DNA from: Microbacterium sp. PM5
GTDB lineage: Bacteria; Actinomycetota; Actinomycetes; Actinomycetales; Microbacteriaceae
NCBI RefSeq assembly: GCF_003293595.1
Contig: NZ_CP022162.1
Location: 1,734,482-1,798,481 of the forward strand
Reading direction: 5' to 3'
DNA: 64,000 nucleotides
Part shown: piece after piece, positions 25,449 to 34,305 of the stretch
Position numbering within the stretch: position 1 is the stretch's first letter
Layout of the letters: each line of letters starts with the position of its first letter
Notes under the pieces: model-generated
Told to the model about the DNA's origin: nothing
The model's input: only the letters and a program-made list of their open reading frames with translations
Databases searched by the model: none
Made by a program: the position numbers and the translations under genes

Positions 25449-26681
25449 TCAGTCGACGGGCACGGATGCCGCGACCGCGCGGTCTTCCTCGGTGGCGACG
25501 AGCTGGCCGCACGCGCCGTCGATCTCCTTGCCGCGGGTGTCGCGGAGGGTCGTCGGAATGCCGGCTTCGTTGAGGCGGCGCACGAACTCGCGCTGCACCT
25601 CCTTCTCGGAGGCCGTCCACACCGACCCCGGCGTCGGGTTCAGCGGAATCGGGTTCACGTGCACCCAGCCGCGGCCGCGGTCGTTGAGCTTCGTCGCGAG
25701 CAGATCGGCGCGCCACGCGTGGTCGTTCATGTCCTTGATCAGGGCGTACTCGATCGACACGCGGCGGCCGGTCTTCTCGAAGTAGCCGCGCGCGGCATCC
25801 AGCGCCTCGTCGACCTTCCAGCGCGAGTTGATCGGGATCATCTCGTCGCGCAGCTGGTCGTCGGGAGCGTGGAGGGACAGCGCGAAGGTCACCGGGATGT
25901 CCTCGGCGGCGAGTTTGTTGATCGCCGGCACGAGGCCCACGGTCGACACCGTCACGCCGCGCGCGCTCATCCCCAGGCCGTGATCCTTGTCGACCATCGT
26001 GCGGACGGCCTGCATCACCCGGTTGTAGTTGGCGAGGGGCTCCCCCATCCCCATGAAGACGATGTTGGTGACGCGCTCGTCGGCGTGCTCGGCGGGGCCC
26101 AGCTCACCGGCACGGATCGCCGCGTTCGCGCGGACGACCTGCTCGATGATCTCCGCCGCCGACATGTTGCGGGTGAGCCCCGCCTGACCGGTCGCGCAGA
26201 ACGGACAGTTCATGCCGCACCCCGCTTGCGACGACACGCACAGCGTGATGCGACCGGGGTAGCGCATGAGCACCGATTCGACGAGCGCCCCGTCGTGCAG
26301 CTTCCAGAGGAACTTGATCGTGTCGCCGCGGTCGGTCTCCAGCCGTCGCACCTCGGTGAGCAGGTGGGGCAGCAGGCCCGCGACGAGCTCCTCCCGGCCG
26401 GATGCCGGGAGGTCGGTCATCGCGGCGGGATCCGACGTGTAGTGCTGGAAGTAGTGCTTCTCGACCTGCTTCGCCCGGAACCCCGGCAGCCCCAGCTCCT
26501 TGACCTTCTCGACGCGCTGCTCGGGCGTCAGGTCGGCGAGGTGCACGGGCGGCATCCCCCGTTTGGGTGCGGCGAACTGCAGCAGGGGCTTGCCGTCGGT
26601 GTCGAGCCGCTGGGTCCAGCCTTCCGCGCGCGGGCGCACCTGACGGGGACGGGTGGTGCGCACGGGGCTGGACTCGGTCAT
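25449..26681 (-). CDS. rlmN: 23S rRNA (adenine-C2)-methyltransferase RlmN
   Basis: A 410-residue radical-SAM enzyme that methylates A2503 of 23S rRNA and A37 of some tRNAs. The CxxxCxxC iron-sulphur motif is C155-C159-C162 ([13 protein letters not shown]). Also visible are [11 protein letters not shown], a SAM-binding VSTVGLVP, and a C-terminal cysteine in DGACGQL that carries the methylene intermediate. The N-terminal 45 residues are a slightly long basic extension. The ATG at 26681 overlaps the glycosidase stop by 4 bp, yet TACCCT 6 nt upstream suggests its own leaderless promoter as well. Confidence 0.96.
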   Translation of the reverse strand: MTESSPVRTTRPRQVRPRAEGWTQRLDTDGKPLLQFAAPKRGMPPVHLADLTPEQRVEKVKELGLPGFRAKQVEKHYFQHYTSDPAAMTDLPASGREELVAGLLPHLLTEVRRLETDRGDTIKFLWKLHDGALVESVLMRYPGRITLCVSSQAGCGMNCPFCATGQAGLTRNMSAAEIIEQVVRANAAIRAGELGPAEHADERVTNIVFMGMGEPLANYNRVMQAVRTMVDKDHGLGMSARGVTVSTVGLVPAINKLAAEDIPVTFALSLHAPDDQLRDEMIPINSRWKVDEALDAARGYFEKTGRRVSIEYALIKDMNDHAWRADLLATKLNDRGRGWVHVNPIPLNPTPGSVWTASEKEVQREFVRRLNEAGIPTTLRDTRGKEIDGACGQLVATEEDRAVAASVPVD

Positions 26682-27679
26682 GACTCCAGGGTACCGAGGC
26701 CACCTGGATGAGCGGCGGGCGGACGCATCGTCGATTCCCGCACGGTGAGGCGACCATCGACCCAGCCGATGGGAAGAGGGTCGGTGATGCCGCCCACGAA
26801 CGCACCGTGCTCGTCGAGGTTGTGGAAAGCGAACAGCAGCCACTGGCCGTCGTCGCGCCGTCGGAGCAGCCGCCCGACGTAGAGGCTCGCGTCGGTGAGG
26901 GGGTAGGCCTCCTCGACCTCGAACGGCCCGAGCACGCTCGCCGCGGGAACCGCCCACGTCCCGCCGCGTTCGGCGGCGCGGGCCGGCATCGCGTGCTCCG
27001 CCAGGCAGGAGAACAGCAGCACGGGCCGCCCGTCGACGACCTCGACCTGCATGACCTCGAGCTGTCCGAAGCCCCGCTCGCTGGGCGCCGACAGCGGCGG
27101 TCGCAGCTCCCACGTCTTCAGGTCGGGCGACCAGGCGTGGCCGATGACGCCGCGGCCGAAGGCCGGACCCTCGGGGGCACGGGCGGTCACCAGCATGTGC
27201 CAGCCGTCGCCATCGGGGTCGGCGAACACCCAGGGGTCGCGGAACGCCTCGTCGTGCCAGTCACCGTCGGCGAGCGTCTCGTACCAGGGGCCGGATGCCG
27301 ACAGCAGCGGCCCCGGCACCTTCGTCCACACCATGAGGTTTGGCGAGGTCGCGCAGCCGATCCGCTGGATGTTCTTGCCATCGGGAGCCAGCGACGACCC
27401 GGTGTAGAAGAGGTACCAGAGCCCGTCGCCGCCGCGGACGGTCGAGCCGGTCCAGGTCGCGAGGTCGTCGAAGCTGCCCGCCTCGCCGCGGACGATGGCG
27501 TCGGCGACCGGCGTCCACGTGATGAGGTCGTCGGACACGGCGTGGCCGACCGAGGCCCGGTAGTGGCGCGCGTCCGGGTCGTGCAGGGCGCGCGAGGCAT
27601 AGAGGAAGAAGAGGTGGTAGGTCTCACCGTCGTCGGCGAACCAGTAGTCCCAGACCCAGGAGGAGGAGAGGTCGAACAT
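26678..27679 (-). CDS. clan GH-J-like glycoside hydrolase (GH32/beta-fructosidase type)
   Basis: A 333-residue five-bladed beta-propeller glycosidase-like protein without signal peptide, hence cytoplasmic. Motif positions match clan GH-J: a nucleophile-type Asp in [11 protein letters not shown] (D11), the RDP motif R147-D148-P149 in [14 protein letters not shown], and an acid/base Glu in GQLEVMQVE (E208); TWTGSTV and WYLFYTG add substrate-pocket aromatics. WMNDPN is not kept, so it is not a plain invertase. It ends a LacI-SBP-permease-permease operon and would hydrolyse the imported oligosaccharide. Fructan-derived sugars are a fair guess, but other GH-J/GH43-type substrates are open. The 3' end overlaps rlmN. 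Confidence 0.72.
   Translation of the reverse strand: MFDLSSSWVWDYWFADDGETYHLFFLYASRALHDPDARHYRASVGHAVSDDLITWTPVADAIVRGEAGSFDDLATWTGSTVRGGDGLWYLFYTGSSLAPDGKNIQRIGCATSPNLMVWTKVPGPLLSASGPWYETLADGDWHDEAFRDPWVFADPDGDGWHMLVTARAPEGPAFGRGVIGHAWSPDLKTWELRPPLSAPSERGFGQLEVMQVEVVDGRPVLLFSCLAEHAMPARAAERGGTWAVPAASVLGPFEVEEAYPLTDASLYVGRLLRRRDDGQWLLFAFHNLDEHGAFVGGITDPLPIGWVDGRLTVRESTMRPPAAHPGGLGTLES
26688..26693 (-). promoter_or_regulatory. -10 box TACCCT inside the glycosidase 3' end, leaderless promoter of rlmN
   Basis: Minus-strand TACCCT is 6 nt before the rlmN ATG and within the last codons of the sugar-operon glycosidase. It would free rlmN expression from LacI control. Confidence 0.45.
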
Positions 27680-27685
27680 GTGCGC

Positions 27686-28645
27686 TTAGCCCTTCACTCC
27701 GCTGGCCGCGATGCTGCTGACGAACGCGCGCTGGAAGACGAGGAACACGATGAGGACGGGGAGCGTGATCAGCGAGGTGTAGGCCATGACCTCTCCCCAC
27801 GCCGTGTTCAGTTGGAAGAAGTACTGCATCCCGACCATCACGGGCCGCAGGCCCTCCTTCTGCACCACCATGAGCGGCCACAGGTACTGGTTCCACGCGG
27901 GAAGGAACGTGAGGATCGCGACGGTCGCGAACGCCGGCCCCGACAGCGGCACGATGATGCGGCGGTAGACGGTGAACCAGCTGGCGCCGTCGATGCGCGC
28001 CGCCTCATCGAGCGAGGCCGGGATCGTCGAGAAGTACTGCGCGAACAGGAAGATCGAGAACGCGTTGGCGATGAACGGCACGATCTGCACCTGGTAGGTG
28101 TTCAGCCAGCCGAAGTCGTACTTCAGCACGCCGCCTTCCATCACCAGAGTCGGCAGGTGGGACACCCAGTAGACCATCGGCACGGCGATCGTCTCGAACG
28201 GCACGATGAGGGTCGCGATGATCAGCGCCATCACGACGAGGCGCCCCTTCCACCTCAGTCGCGACAGGGCGAAGCCGGCCATCGAGTTGACGATGAGCCC
28301 CAGTCCCACGGTCAGCACAGTGACCAGCACCGAGTTGAACATGAACTGGGCGACGGGAACGCGGTCGAAGACGCCGAAGTAGTTGTCGAGGCTGATGTCG
28401 CCGACGGGGAGGAAGGCCGCCGGTGAGTTGACGTCGCGCAGGATCTGCGCGTCGGGCTTGAGGCTCGAGACGAACATGAAGACGAGCGGGAAGAGGAAGA
28501 GCACGCCGAAGCCGCTCATCACGACGTACATGAGGATCTTCCCGATGCGCCGACGACGGCGCTCGCTCGCGTCTTTGCGCACGGGGCGCGGCGCGGATGC
28601 CGGGGCGGACGCCGGAGCCGGGGCGGGGGTGACAGTGGCGGTCAT
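27686..28645 (-). CDS. carbohydrate ABC transporter permease, MalG type
   Basis: A 319-residue inner-membrane permease with six helices and an Ala/Pro-rich N-terminal tail. The EAA loop that contacts the ATPase reads DEAARIDGASWFTVYRRI. The family (CUT1) pairs with a second permease and a lipoprotein receptor, both present here; no ATPase is in the operon, so a shared MsiK-like ATPase is expected elsewhere. The short gap to the glycosidase (6 bp) shows one transcription unit. Confidence 0.92.
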   Translation of the reverse strand: MTATVTPAPAPASAPASAPRPVRKDASERRRRRIGKILMYVVMSGFGVLFLFPLVFMFVSSLKPDAQILRDVNSPAAFLPVGDISLDNYFGVFDRVPVAQFMFNSVLVTVLTVGLGLIVNSMAGFALSRLRWKGRLVVMALIIATLIVPFETIAVPMVYWVSHLPTLVMEGGVLKYDFGWLNTYQVQIVPFIANAFSIFLFAQYFSTIPASLDEAARIDGASWFTVYRRIIVPLSGPAFATVAILTFLPAWNQYLWPLMVVQKEGLRPVMVGMQYFFQLNTAWGEVMAYTSLITLPVLIVFLVFQRAFVSSIAASGVKG

Positions 28646-28648
28646 GAC

Positions 28649-29590
28649 TCAGTCCTTGTCTCGCGTGAGCCGGCGCTGGATGAGCGCGATGATCAGTACC
28701 GCGACGAAGAAGATCAGCGAGATCGCCGCGGCGTATCCGATCTCCTGCTGCTGGTAGCCCTTGCGCACGGCGTGGTAGACGATCGTCGAGGTCGAGCCGG
28801 TCGGCCCGCCCTGCGTCATGACGTCCACCTGCACGAACAGTCCGAGCGCGGCGATCGTGATCGTGACGAGGACGAACACCATGGTGGGACGCAGGCCCGG
28901 CCAGGTGACGCTCGTGAACTGGCGCCAGGGGCTCGCGCCGTCCATCTTCGCGGCCTCGTAGAGCTCCTCGGGAATCGTCTGCAGCCCCGAGAGCCAGATG
29001 ATCATGTGGAAGCCGACCGCCTGCCAGATCGACAGCACGATGATCGCGGGCAGTGCGGTCGCCGGATTGTTCAGCCAGTCCACGCTCTGCCATGCGCCGA
29101 AGGTGAGCGTGTCGATGAACGAGTTGATGAGCCCGTCCTTCTGGTACATGAACTTCCAGAGGATCGACACGACGACGATCGAGGTCACGACGGGGATGAA
29201 GAAGATCACGCGGAACGCGGTGACCCCCCGCATCCGGCGGTTGACCAGCACCGCCAGCAGCAGGCCGAGACCGGCCTGCACCGGCACCACGACGAGCGCG
29301 AACAGGAAGGTGTTCCAGGCCGACTGCAGGAACATCGGGTCGGCGCCGAAGGCACGAGCGAAGTTGTCCAGGCCGACGAAGCGCGGCGGGTTCGGCGAGA
29401 TGAGGCGTGCGTTCGTGAACGAGAGCCCGAACGCGAGCAGCACGGGGATGACGAGGAACAGGACGAGGAGGATGCCGGCCGGGGCGATCATCGCCAGGCC
29501 GGCCCACGTCTCGCGTCCGCGGATGGAGCGGAAGCGGCTCAGGGCGCGCCGCGGCTTCTCGGCCACGGCCGTGGCAGGGGTGACAGTCAT
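28649..29590 (-). CDS. carbohydrate ABC transporter permease, MalF type
   Basis: A 313-residue six-helix permease of the CUT1 family with EAA loop YEAAKMDGASPWRQFTSV. The start at MTVTPATAV (29590) follows GAAAGAGTCACC; an upstream in-frame start is unsupported. It is 3 bp from the MalG-type gene and 64 bp from the binding protein stop. It forms the channel with the gene downstream. Confidence 0.92.
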   Translation of the reverse strand: MTVTPATAVAEKPRRALSRFRSIRGRETWAGLAMIAPAGILLVLFLVIPVLLAFGLSFTNARLISPNPPRFVGLDNFARAFGADPMFLQSAWNTFLFALVVVPVQAGLGLLLAVLVNRRMRGVTAFRVIFFIPVVTSIVVVSILWKFMYQKDGLINSFIDTLTFGAWQSVDWLNNPATALPAIIVLSIWQAVGFHMIIWLSGLQTIPEELYEAAKMDGASPWRQFTSVTWPGLRPTMVFVLVTITIAALGLFVQVDVMTQGGPTGSTSTIVYHAVRKGYQQQEIGYAAAISLIFFVAVLIIALIQRRLTRDKD

Positions 29591-29654
29591 GGTGACTCTT
29601 TCGAGGTCGTCGAGCGGAGCGGGTGGGACGTGTGAGCGCCCCACCCGCTCAGGC

Positions 29655-30950
29655 TCACTTCTTGAAGCCGTACCCGTCGTTGGACGAGATGTTGGCGTCG
29701 ATCTCGCTGACGGCCTGGTCGAGCGAGCTCTTGACGTCGGCGCCGTTCATGATGTCTTTCGCCGCAGTCTCGAACGTGGTCGAGATGACGGCATAGGCCG
29801 GCGTCTCCGGGCGCAGAACGGCGAACTTCTGCGAGAGCTCGACGAACGGACGCAGGACGCCCTTGTCGTTGAAGTACTTCGACGCCTGCGCGGCGGAGTC
29901 GGTCGCGGGAATGACGATCTGCTGGTCGGCGAACTGGGTGATGTACTTGTCCTGGAAGCTGAACTCGAGGTACTTGCGCGCGCCGTCGGCGTCGTTGCAT
30001 CCCTTGGAGATGGCCCACTGCCAGGATCCGCCGCCGATCTTCGGGCCGGTGCCGAGGTCCGGCGGAGGCAGGATCGCGAGGTCGTCGCCGACGGCGTCGA
30101 CCGACGCGAGCGCGTTCCACACGCCCGTGTAGCTGAGAGCCACCTTGTTGTCGACGAACTCCTGGTTGCCGACCGTGCCGTTCGCGTTGGCGTAGCCGTC
30201 CTTGAACAGGTTCTGGAACCACGTACCCCACGCCACCGCGTCGCTGCCGTTGAGCGCGCCGTCGGCGGTGAGCATGGTGGAGCGGTCGATGAGATCGCCG
30301 CCGAAGCTCTGCAGGAACGGCGAGTACGCGTAGGGCCACCACTCGCCCTTGTCCTCAGCGCCGATGTCGATCGGGGTGTCGTAGCCGGCGGCCTTCAACG
30401 TCGCCAGGACCGCGCCGAATTCGTCCTTCGTCCACGGCTTGTCGACGGTCGGGATGCGGATGCCGTTCTTCTCCAGCACCGACTTCCGGGCGAAAATCGA
30501 CAGCGCGGCATCCCAGTAGCCGGCGGAGTAGATCTGCCCGTCCCACTTTCCGACGGCGGTCGGCAGCAGCGCATCGGTGATCTTCGTGTCGATGCCCAGC
30601 GGCTGCAGGTAGCCGGCCCACGCCCAGTTGGGCATGATCGGCCCGTCGAGGTCGAGCAGGCAGGGAAGGTCCCCGGATGCCGCGGCCGCGACGACGGCGT
30701 CGTTGTACGCGCCCTGGGGGAAGGACTCCTCGACCACTTCGTACTTGTCCTGCGACGCGTTGAAGTCCGAGATGATCTGCTGATAGACCGCCAATTCGGC
30801 GGGGTTTCCGGCCGAATGCGTCCACATCGTCAGCTTGGTACGACCGTCCGCGGTCGTGCTGTCGCCCGTGCCGGCTTGTCCACAGCCGGTCAGCGCCAAC
30901 ACACCGACGAGCCCCGCCGCAGCGAGGAACGACACGGATGTGCGCTTCAT
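29655..30950 (-). CDS. carbohydrate-binding lipoprotein of ABC transporter
   Basis: A 431-residue extracellular solute-binding protein (family 1). The N-terminal signal MKRTSVSFLAAAGLVGVL is followed by the lipobox LALTGC, so it is anchored to the membrane surface. TKLTMWTHSAGNPAE begins the mature lobe, and tryptophans (PNWAWAGYLQ, GEWWPYAYSPF) line the sugar site. Start at 30950, with AAGGAAATCACA upstream as RBS. It is the first structural gene after lacI. The sugar cannot be read directly; the glycosidase in the operon points to an oligosaccharide. Confidence 0.93.
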   Translation of the reverse strand: MKRTSVSFLAAAGLVGVLALTGCGQAGTGDSTTADGRTKLTMWTHSAGNPAELAVYQQIISDFNASQDKYEVVEESFPQGAYNDAVVAAAASGDLPCLLDLDGPIMPNWAWAGYLQPLGIDTKITDALLPTAVGKWDGQIYSAGYWDAALSIFARKSVLEKNGIRIPTVDKPWTKDEFGAVLATLKAAGYDTPIDIGAEDKGEWWPYAYSPFLQSFGGDLIDRSTMLTADGALNGSDAVAWGTWFQNLFKDGYANANGTVGNQEFVDNKVALSYTGVWNALASVDAVGDDLAILPPPDLGTGPKIGGGSWQWAISKGCNDADGARKYLEFSFQDKYITQFADQQIVIPATDSAAQASKYFNDKGVLRPFVELSQKFAVLRPETPAYAVISTTFETAAKDIMNGADVKSSLDQAVSEIDANISSNDGYGFKK

Positions 30951-30987
30951 TGTGATTTCCTTGTCTCGTGACCGACGCGCGCGCCGG

Positions 30988-32088
30988 TCACCGGTCGGGG
31001 GTCGCCGAAAGCGACCGCTCGGTGTGTTGTGAGGTCCGTCGCCGGTTCTGTTTGGCGACGTGCGCCGGCGGCGGACCCACGGAGTCTCGTCGAATGACGG
31101 GACACTCCATCTGGTGGACGGCATCCACTCCCCCCTCACGGATGCCGAGTGCAACCTCCATCGCCCAGCGGCCCATCTCGTAATGGGGCAGGGCGATCGT
31201 GGTCAAGGGAGGGTCTTGTTCGGCGGCGATGAACTGCTGGTCGTCGTAGCCGATGATCGAGATGTCTCCCGGAATCTGCAGTCCGCGCGCGTGGATCGCG
31301 GTGTACGCACCGGTCGCCATGCGGTCGTTGAAGCAGAAGATCGCCGTGGGGCGATGGTGCTCGGGCAGATCGAGAAGACGGTCGGCGGCCTCGCGACCGC
31401 CGCGGTGCGAGGTCTCCCCGTGCACGTGCAGCCGCTCGTCGATCGCGATGCCGGCCTCGGCGAGCACCGCGCGGTAGCCCTGAAGACGGAGGTCGGCGGC
31501 GATGGGTCGGGTGGCGTCCTCGGCCGTGTCGATGTAGGCGATGCGGGTGTGACCGGCGGCGACGAGCTCGCGCGTCGCCGCCACCCCGCCCTCGCGGTCG
31601 TCGGGGACGACGCTGGGATAGCCGGCGACGCCGTCCTCGGGACGGCAGTCGAGCAGCACGGTGCCCGCGGGCAGGCTGACCTCCGCAGGCACGACGCGAT
31701 GCCACATCGCGGCGTAGATGAGCGCGTCGACCTGCTGCGCTGTCAGAGCGCGGATGGCGGCGTCCTCCACCTCCGCGTCCGACCCGGTGTCGACGAGGAA
31801 GACGAGGTGGTCGTTGGCGCGGGCGACGTCCTGTGCGCCGGCGAGCATGCGCCCCGCGAAGGGTGTCGTCGCGATCTGGTCGGAGATCAGGCCCACCGTC
31901 TTGGTGCGCTGTCTGCGCAGCCCGCGCGCGAGAGCGCTGGGCTCGTATCCGACCGCGGTCGCCGCCGCGCGGACGCGGTCGCGCGTCTCCTGCGAGATAC
32001 GCGACTCGACATCGTTGAGCACGAGGGACACCGTCGTGACCGACACTCCGGCCGCCGCCGCCACATCGGAGATGCGCACCCGTGCCAT
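30988..32088 (-). CDS. LacI family transcriptional regulator of the sugar ABC operon
   Basis: A 366-residue LacI-type repressor: HTH at residues 1-50 (VRISDVAAAAGVSVTTVSLVLND), hinge to about 62, and a periplasmic-binding-like effector domain (VGLISDQIATTPFAG ... CFNDRMATGAYTAI ... IIGYDDQQFIAAEQDPPLTTI). It heads the sugar operon, with 37 bp before the binding protein gene. A perfect 16-bp palindrome at 32105-32120, centred on CG, is the likely operator, so it represses itself and the whole operon until the sugar is present. The C-terminal tail of about 25 residues is basic and unusual. Confidence 0.94.
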   Translation of the reverse strand: MARVRISDVAAAAGVSVTTVSLVLNDVESRISQETRDRVRAAATAVGYEPSALARGLRRQRTKTVGLISDQIATTPFAGRMLAGAQDVARANDHLVFLVDTGSDAEVEDAAIRALTAQQVDALIYAAMWHRVVPAEVSLPAGTVLLDCRPEDGVAGYPSVVPDDREGGVAATRELVAAGHTRIAYIDTAEDATRPIAADLRLQGYRAVLAEAGIAIDERLHVHGETSHRGGREAADRLLDLPEHHRPTAIFCFNDRMATGAYTAIHARGLQIPGDISIIGYDDQQFIAAEQDPPLTTIALPHYEMGRWAMEVALGIREGGVDAVHQMECPVIRRDSVGPPPAHVAKQNRRRTSQHTERSLSATPDR

Positions 32089-32104
32089 GTCATCACTTCC
32101 TCGT

Positions 32105-32120
32105 GATAAATCGATTTATC
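32105..32120. promoter_or_regulatory. LacI operator
   Basis: The perfect palindrome GATAAATCGATTTATC lies 16 bp upstream of the lacI start. CG at the centre and AT-rich arms are hallmarks of LacI-family operators, and it stands out in this GC-rich sequence. Confidence 0.8.
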
Positions 32121-32182
32121 GTCAGGAGTGATTATTGACCTACCGCGGCGCGCACGTCAAGCGCCGGGACGAAAAAGGGTTG

Positions 32183-33793
32183 TCAGGCGCTGCGGCGTTC
32201 GGCCTGTGCGACAGGATCGGGCACCGGCGCCGCCGCGATCAGGGCACGCGTGTACGGATGCCGCGGCTCGCGCAGCACACGGGTGCGCGGACCCTCTTCG
32301 ACGACGCGCCCGTGCTGCAGGACGACGATGCGATCGCACAGCTCGTCGACGACCGCGAGGTCATGACTGATGAACAGGCAGGCGAACCGGAGGTCGCGCT
32401 GCAGATCGCGCAGCAGCTCCAGCACCGTGGCCTGTACCGAGACGTCCAGGGCGCTCGTCGGTTCGTCGGCGATCAGCAGACGCGGGCGTAGCGCGATCGA
32501 TCGCGCGATCGCGACGCGCTGACGCTGACCTCCCGACAGTTCGTGCGGGTACCTGCGGCGCCACGCGGCCGGAAGACCGACCGCATCCAGGAGCCCGCCC
32601 ACCCGCGCCTCGAGGGCACCGCCACGAAGACCCGCGTGTACGCGGAGGGGTTCGGCGACGGCCTCGCCGATGGTGCGCCGCGGATCCAGGGCCGCGGTGG
32701 AGTTCTGGAAGACGACGCCGACCTGGCGCTTGACCTCCACAGCTCGGCGTCCGCGCGCAGCACGGAGGTCGACGTCGGCGATGCGCACCGTGCCGGACGA
32801 GATGGGAGTGAGTCCGAGAGCGCAGCGCCCGATGGTGGACTTTCCCGACCCCGATTCACCCGCGAGCGCGACGATCTCGCCCTCCCGCACCCGGAGCGAG
32901 ACGTCGTCCACCGCATGCACGGCGTGGCGCCCCCGTCCGTACACGACCGAGAGTCGGTCGACATCGAGGACGATCGCACTGCCGGCCGGGTCCGGGCGTT
33001 CGGGCGCTCCCAGACGCGGCACAGCGGCAAGCAGCCGGCGCGTGTAGTCGGCATTCGGTGCGGAGAACAGCTCCCGCACCGCCGCGGACTCCTCGACCAT
33101 GCCGTCGTGGAGCACCACGACGCGATCGGCGATGTCCGCCACCACGCCCATGTCGTGGGTGATCATGATGATCGCGGTGCCCACGCGCTCCCGCAGGCGG
33201 CGGAGCACGTCGAGCACCTCACGCTGGACGGTGACATCCAGTGCCGTCGTCGGCTCGTCCGCGATGAGCACTTCGGGATCGCACGCCAGCGCGATCGCGA
33301 TCATGACGCGCTGGGCCTGTCCCCCGGACAGCTGGTGCGGGTAGCTCAAGACGCGCTTGTGCGGTTCGGCGATCTCGACCATCTCGAGCAGCTCGATCAC
33401 CCGGGCGCGACGCTCTGCGCGGGTCATCTCCGGACGGTGCACGATCAGCATCTCTTCGATCTGCGCCCCGACGGAGAACACCGGGTCCAGAGCGCTGCCG
33501 GGATCCTGGAAGACGACACCGATACGCGTTCCCCGCACCGCCTCGCGTCGAGCGGGCGCCATCGCGAACAGATCCTCACCGTCGAGCAGCGCCTCGCCGT
33601 GGACGACGGCGTTGCGCGGCAGCAGGCCCACGAGCGAGAGTGCGCTGACGCTCTTGCCCGAACCGGACTCGCCGACGAGGGCGAGCACCTCGCCGCGGTC
33701 GACCGCGAAGGAGACACCGCGCACCGCTGTGGTCGTCTCGCCGCCGACGACGAAGTCGACGGTGAGATCGCGGACATCGAGCAGCGGCGTCAC
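32183..33793 (-). CDS. peptide ABC transporter, fused DppD-DppF ATPase
   Basis: A 536-residue protein with two complete ABC ATPase domains. The first (residues 1-255) has GESGSGKS, HQLSGGQAQRV and EVLIADEPTTALDVT; the second (275-530) has GESGSGKST, HELSGGQRQRV and LLIADEPTSALDVS. Both end in the YTRxLL/YTRALI peptide-transporter C-terminal signature. It energises uptake of peptides or similar solutes by the DppB/DppC permeases of the same operon. The GTG start overlaps the regulator stop by 4 bp. Last gene of the operon. Confidence 0.94.
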   Translation of the reverse strand: MTPLLDVRDLTVDFVVGGETTTAVRGVSFAVDRGEVLALVGESGSGKSVSALSLVGLLPRNAVVHGEALLDGEDLFAMAPARREAVRGTRIGVVFQDPGSALDPVFSVGAQIEEMLIVHRPEMTRAERRARVIELLEMVEIAEPHKRVLSYPHQLSGGQAQRVMIAIALACDPEVLIADEPTTALDVTVQREVLDVLRRLRERVGTAIIMITHDMGVVADIADRVVVLHDGMVEESAAVRELFSAPNADYTRRLLAAVPRLGAPERPDPAGSAIVLDVDRLSVVYGRGRHAVHAVDDVSLRVREGEIVALAGESGSGKSTIGRCALGLTPISSGTVRIADVDLRAARGRRAVEVKRQVGVVFQNSTAALDPRRTIGEAVAEPLRVHAGLRGGALEARVGGLLDAVGLPAAWRRRYPHELSGGQRQRVAIARSIALRPRLLIADEPTSALDVSVQATVLELLRDLQRDLRFACLFISHDLAVVDELCDRIVVLQHGRVVEEGPRTRVLREPRHPYTRALIAAAPVPDPVAQAERRSA

Positions 33794-34305
33794 GGCGCGA
33801 CGTCCTCGTCGATGTCGGCGTCACGATACGCCTGCCAGTCGGCGAGCATCTTGCGGTGATAGCCCATGAGCCAGATCATGTACCGTCGCGCGTTCTGCAA
33901 CCGGGTGCGGGGGCCGGAGGCGTCGTCCGGCAGGATGTCGAGACCGTACTCGATCGTCGATGTCACCCGGCGCGCATAATCGCGCTCACCGGCCAGGAAG
34001 CTGCCCCAGACGTCTTCCTCCACCCGGAAGTACCGGTTGCGATCGCCGGGCAGCGAGTGCGGCTTCAAGAAGCCCAGGCTGACGAGCGCTCGCGTCGACA
34101 TGGACACCGCGCCGGCGCTCGCGCCGAGCAGGTCGGCGATCTGAGCGGACGACAGGAACGGCCGGTCGACGATCAGCAGCAGGCCGAGCACCCGGCCGTC
34201 CATCCGAGGGTTGCCGGCGGCTCCCCAGGAGAAGGCGAAGTCCTCGACGAACGTACGCGCTTCCTCACTCAACGGCTCCGAGGGCCGGTCGATCTCCTCG
34301 CTCAC
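33790..34305 (-). CDS. MarR/GbsR-like winged-helix regulator within the peptide operon
   Basis: A 171-residue regulator. The winged helix spans about residues 30-95 (GRVLGLLLIVDRPFLSSAQIADLLGASAG, seen in part; then VSMSTRALVSLGFLKP and GDRNRYFRV), the GbsR/MarR type layout. The C-terminal half is a helical dimer or sensing segment. GTG at 34305 overlaps the serine hydrolase stop, and the stop overlaps the ATPase start, so it is embedded in a fully coupled operon and probably controls it by feedback. Ligand unknown. Confidence 0.8.
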   Translation of the reverse strand: MSEEIDRPSEPLSEEARTFVEDFAFSWGAAGNPRMDGRVLGLLLIVDRPFLSSAQIADLLGASAGAVSMSTRALVSLGFLKPHSLPGDRNRYFRVEEDVWGSFLAGERDYARRVTSTIEYGLDILPDDASGPRTRLQNARRYMIWLMGYHRKMLADWQAYRDADIDEDVAP

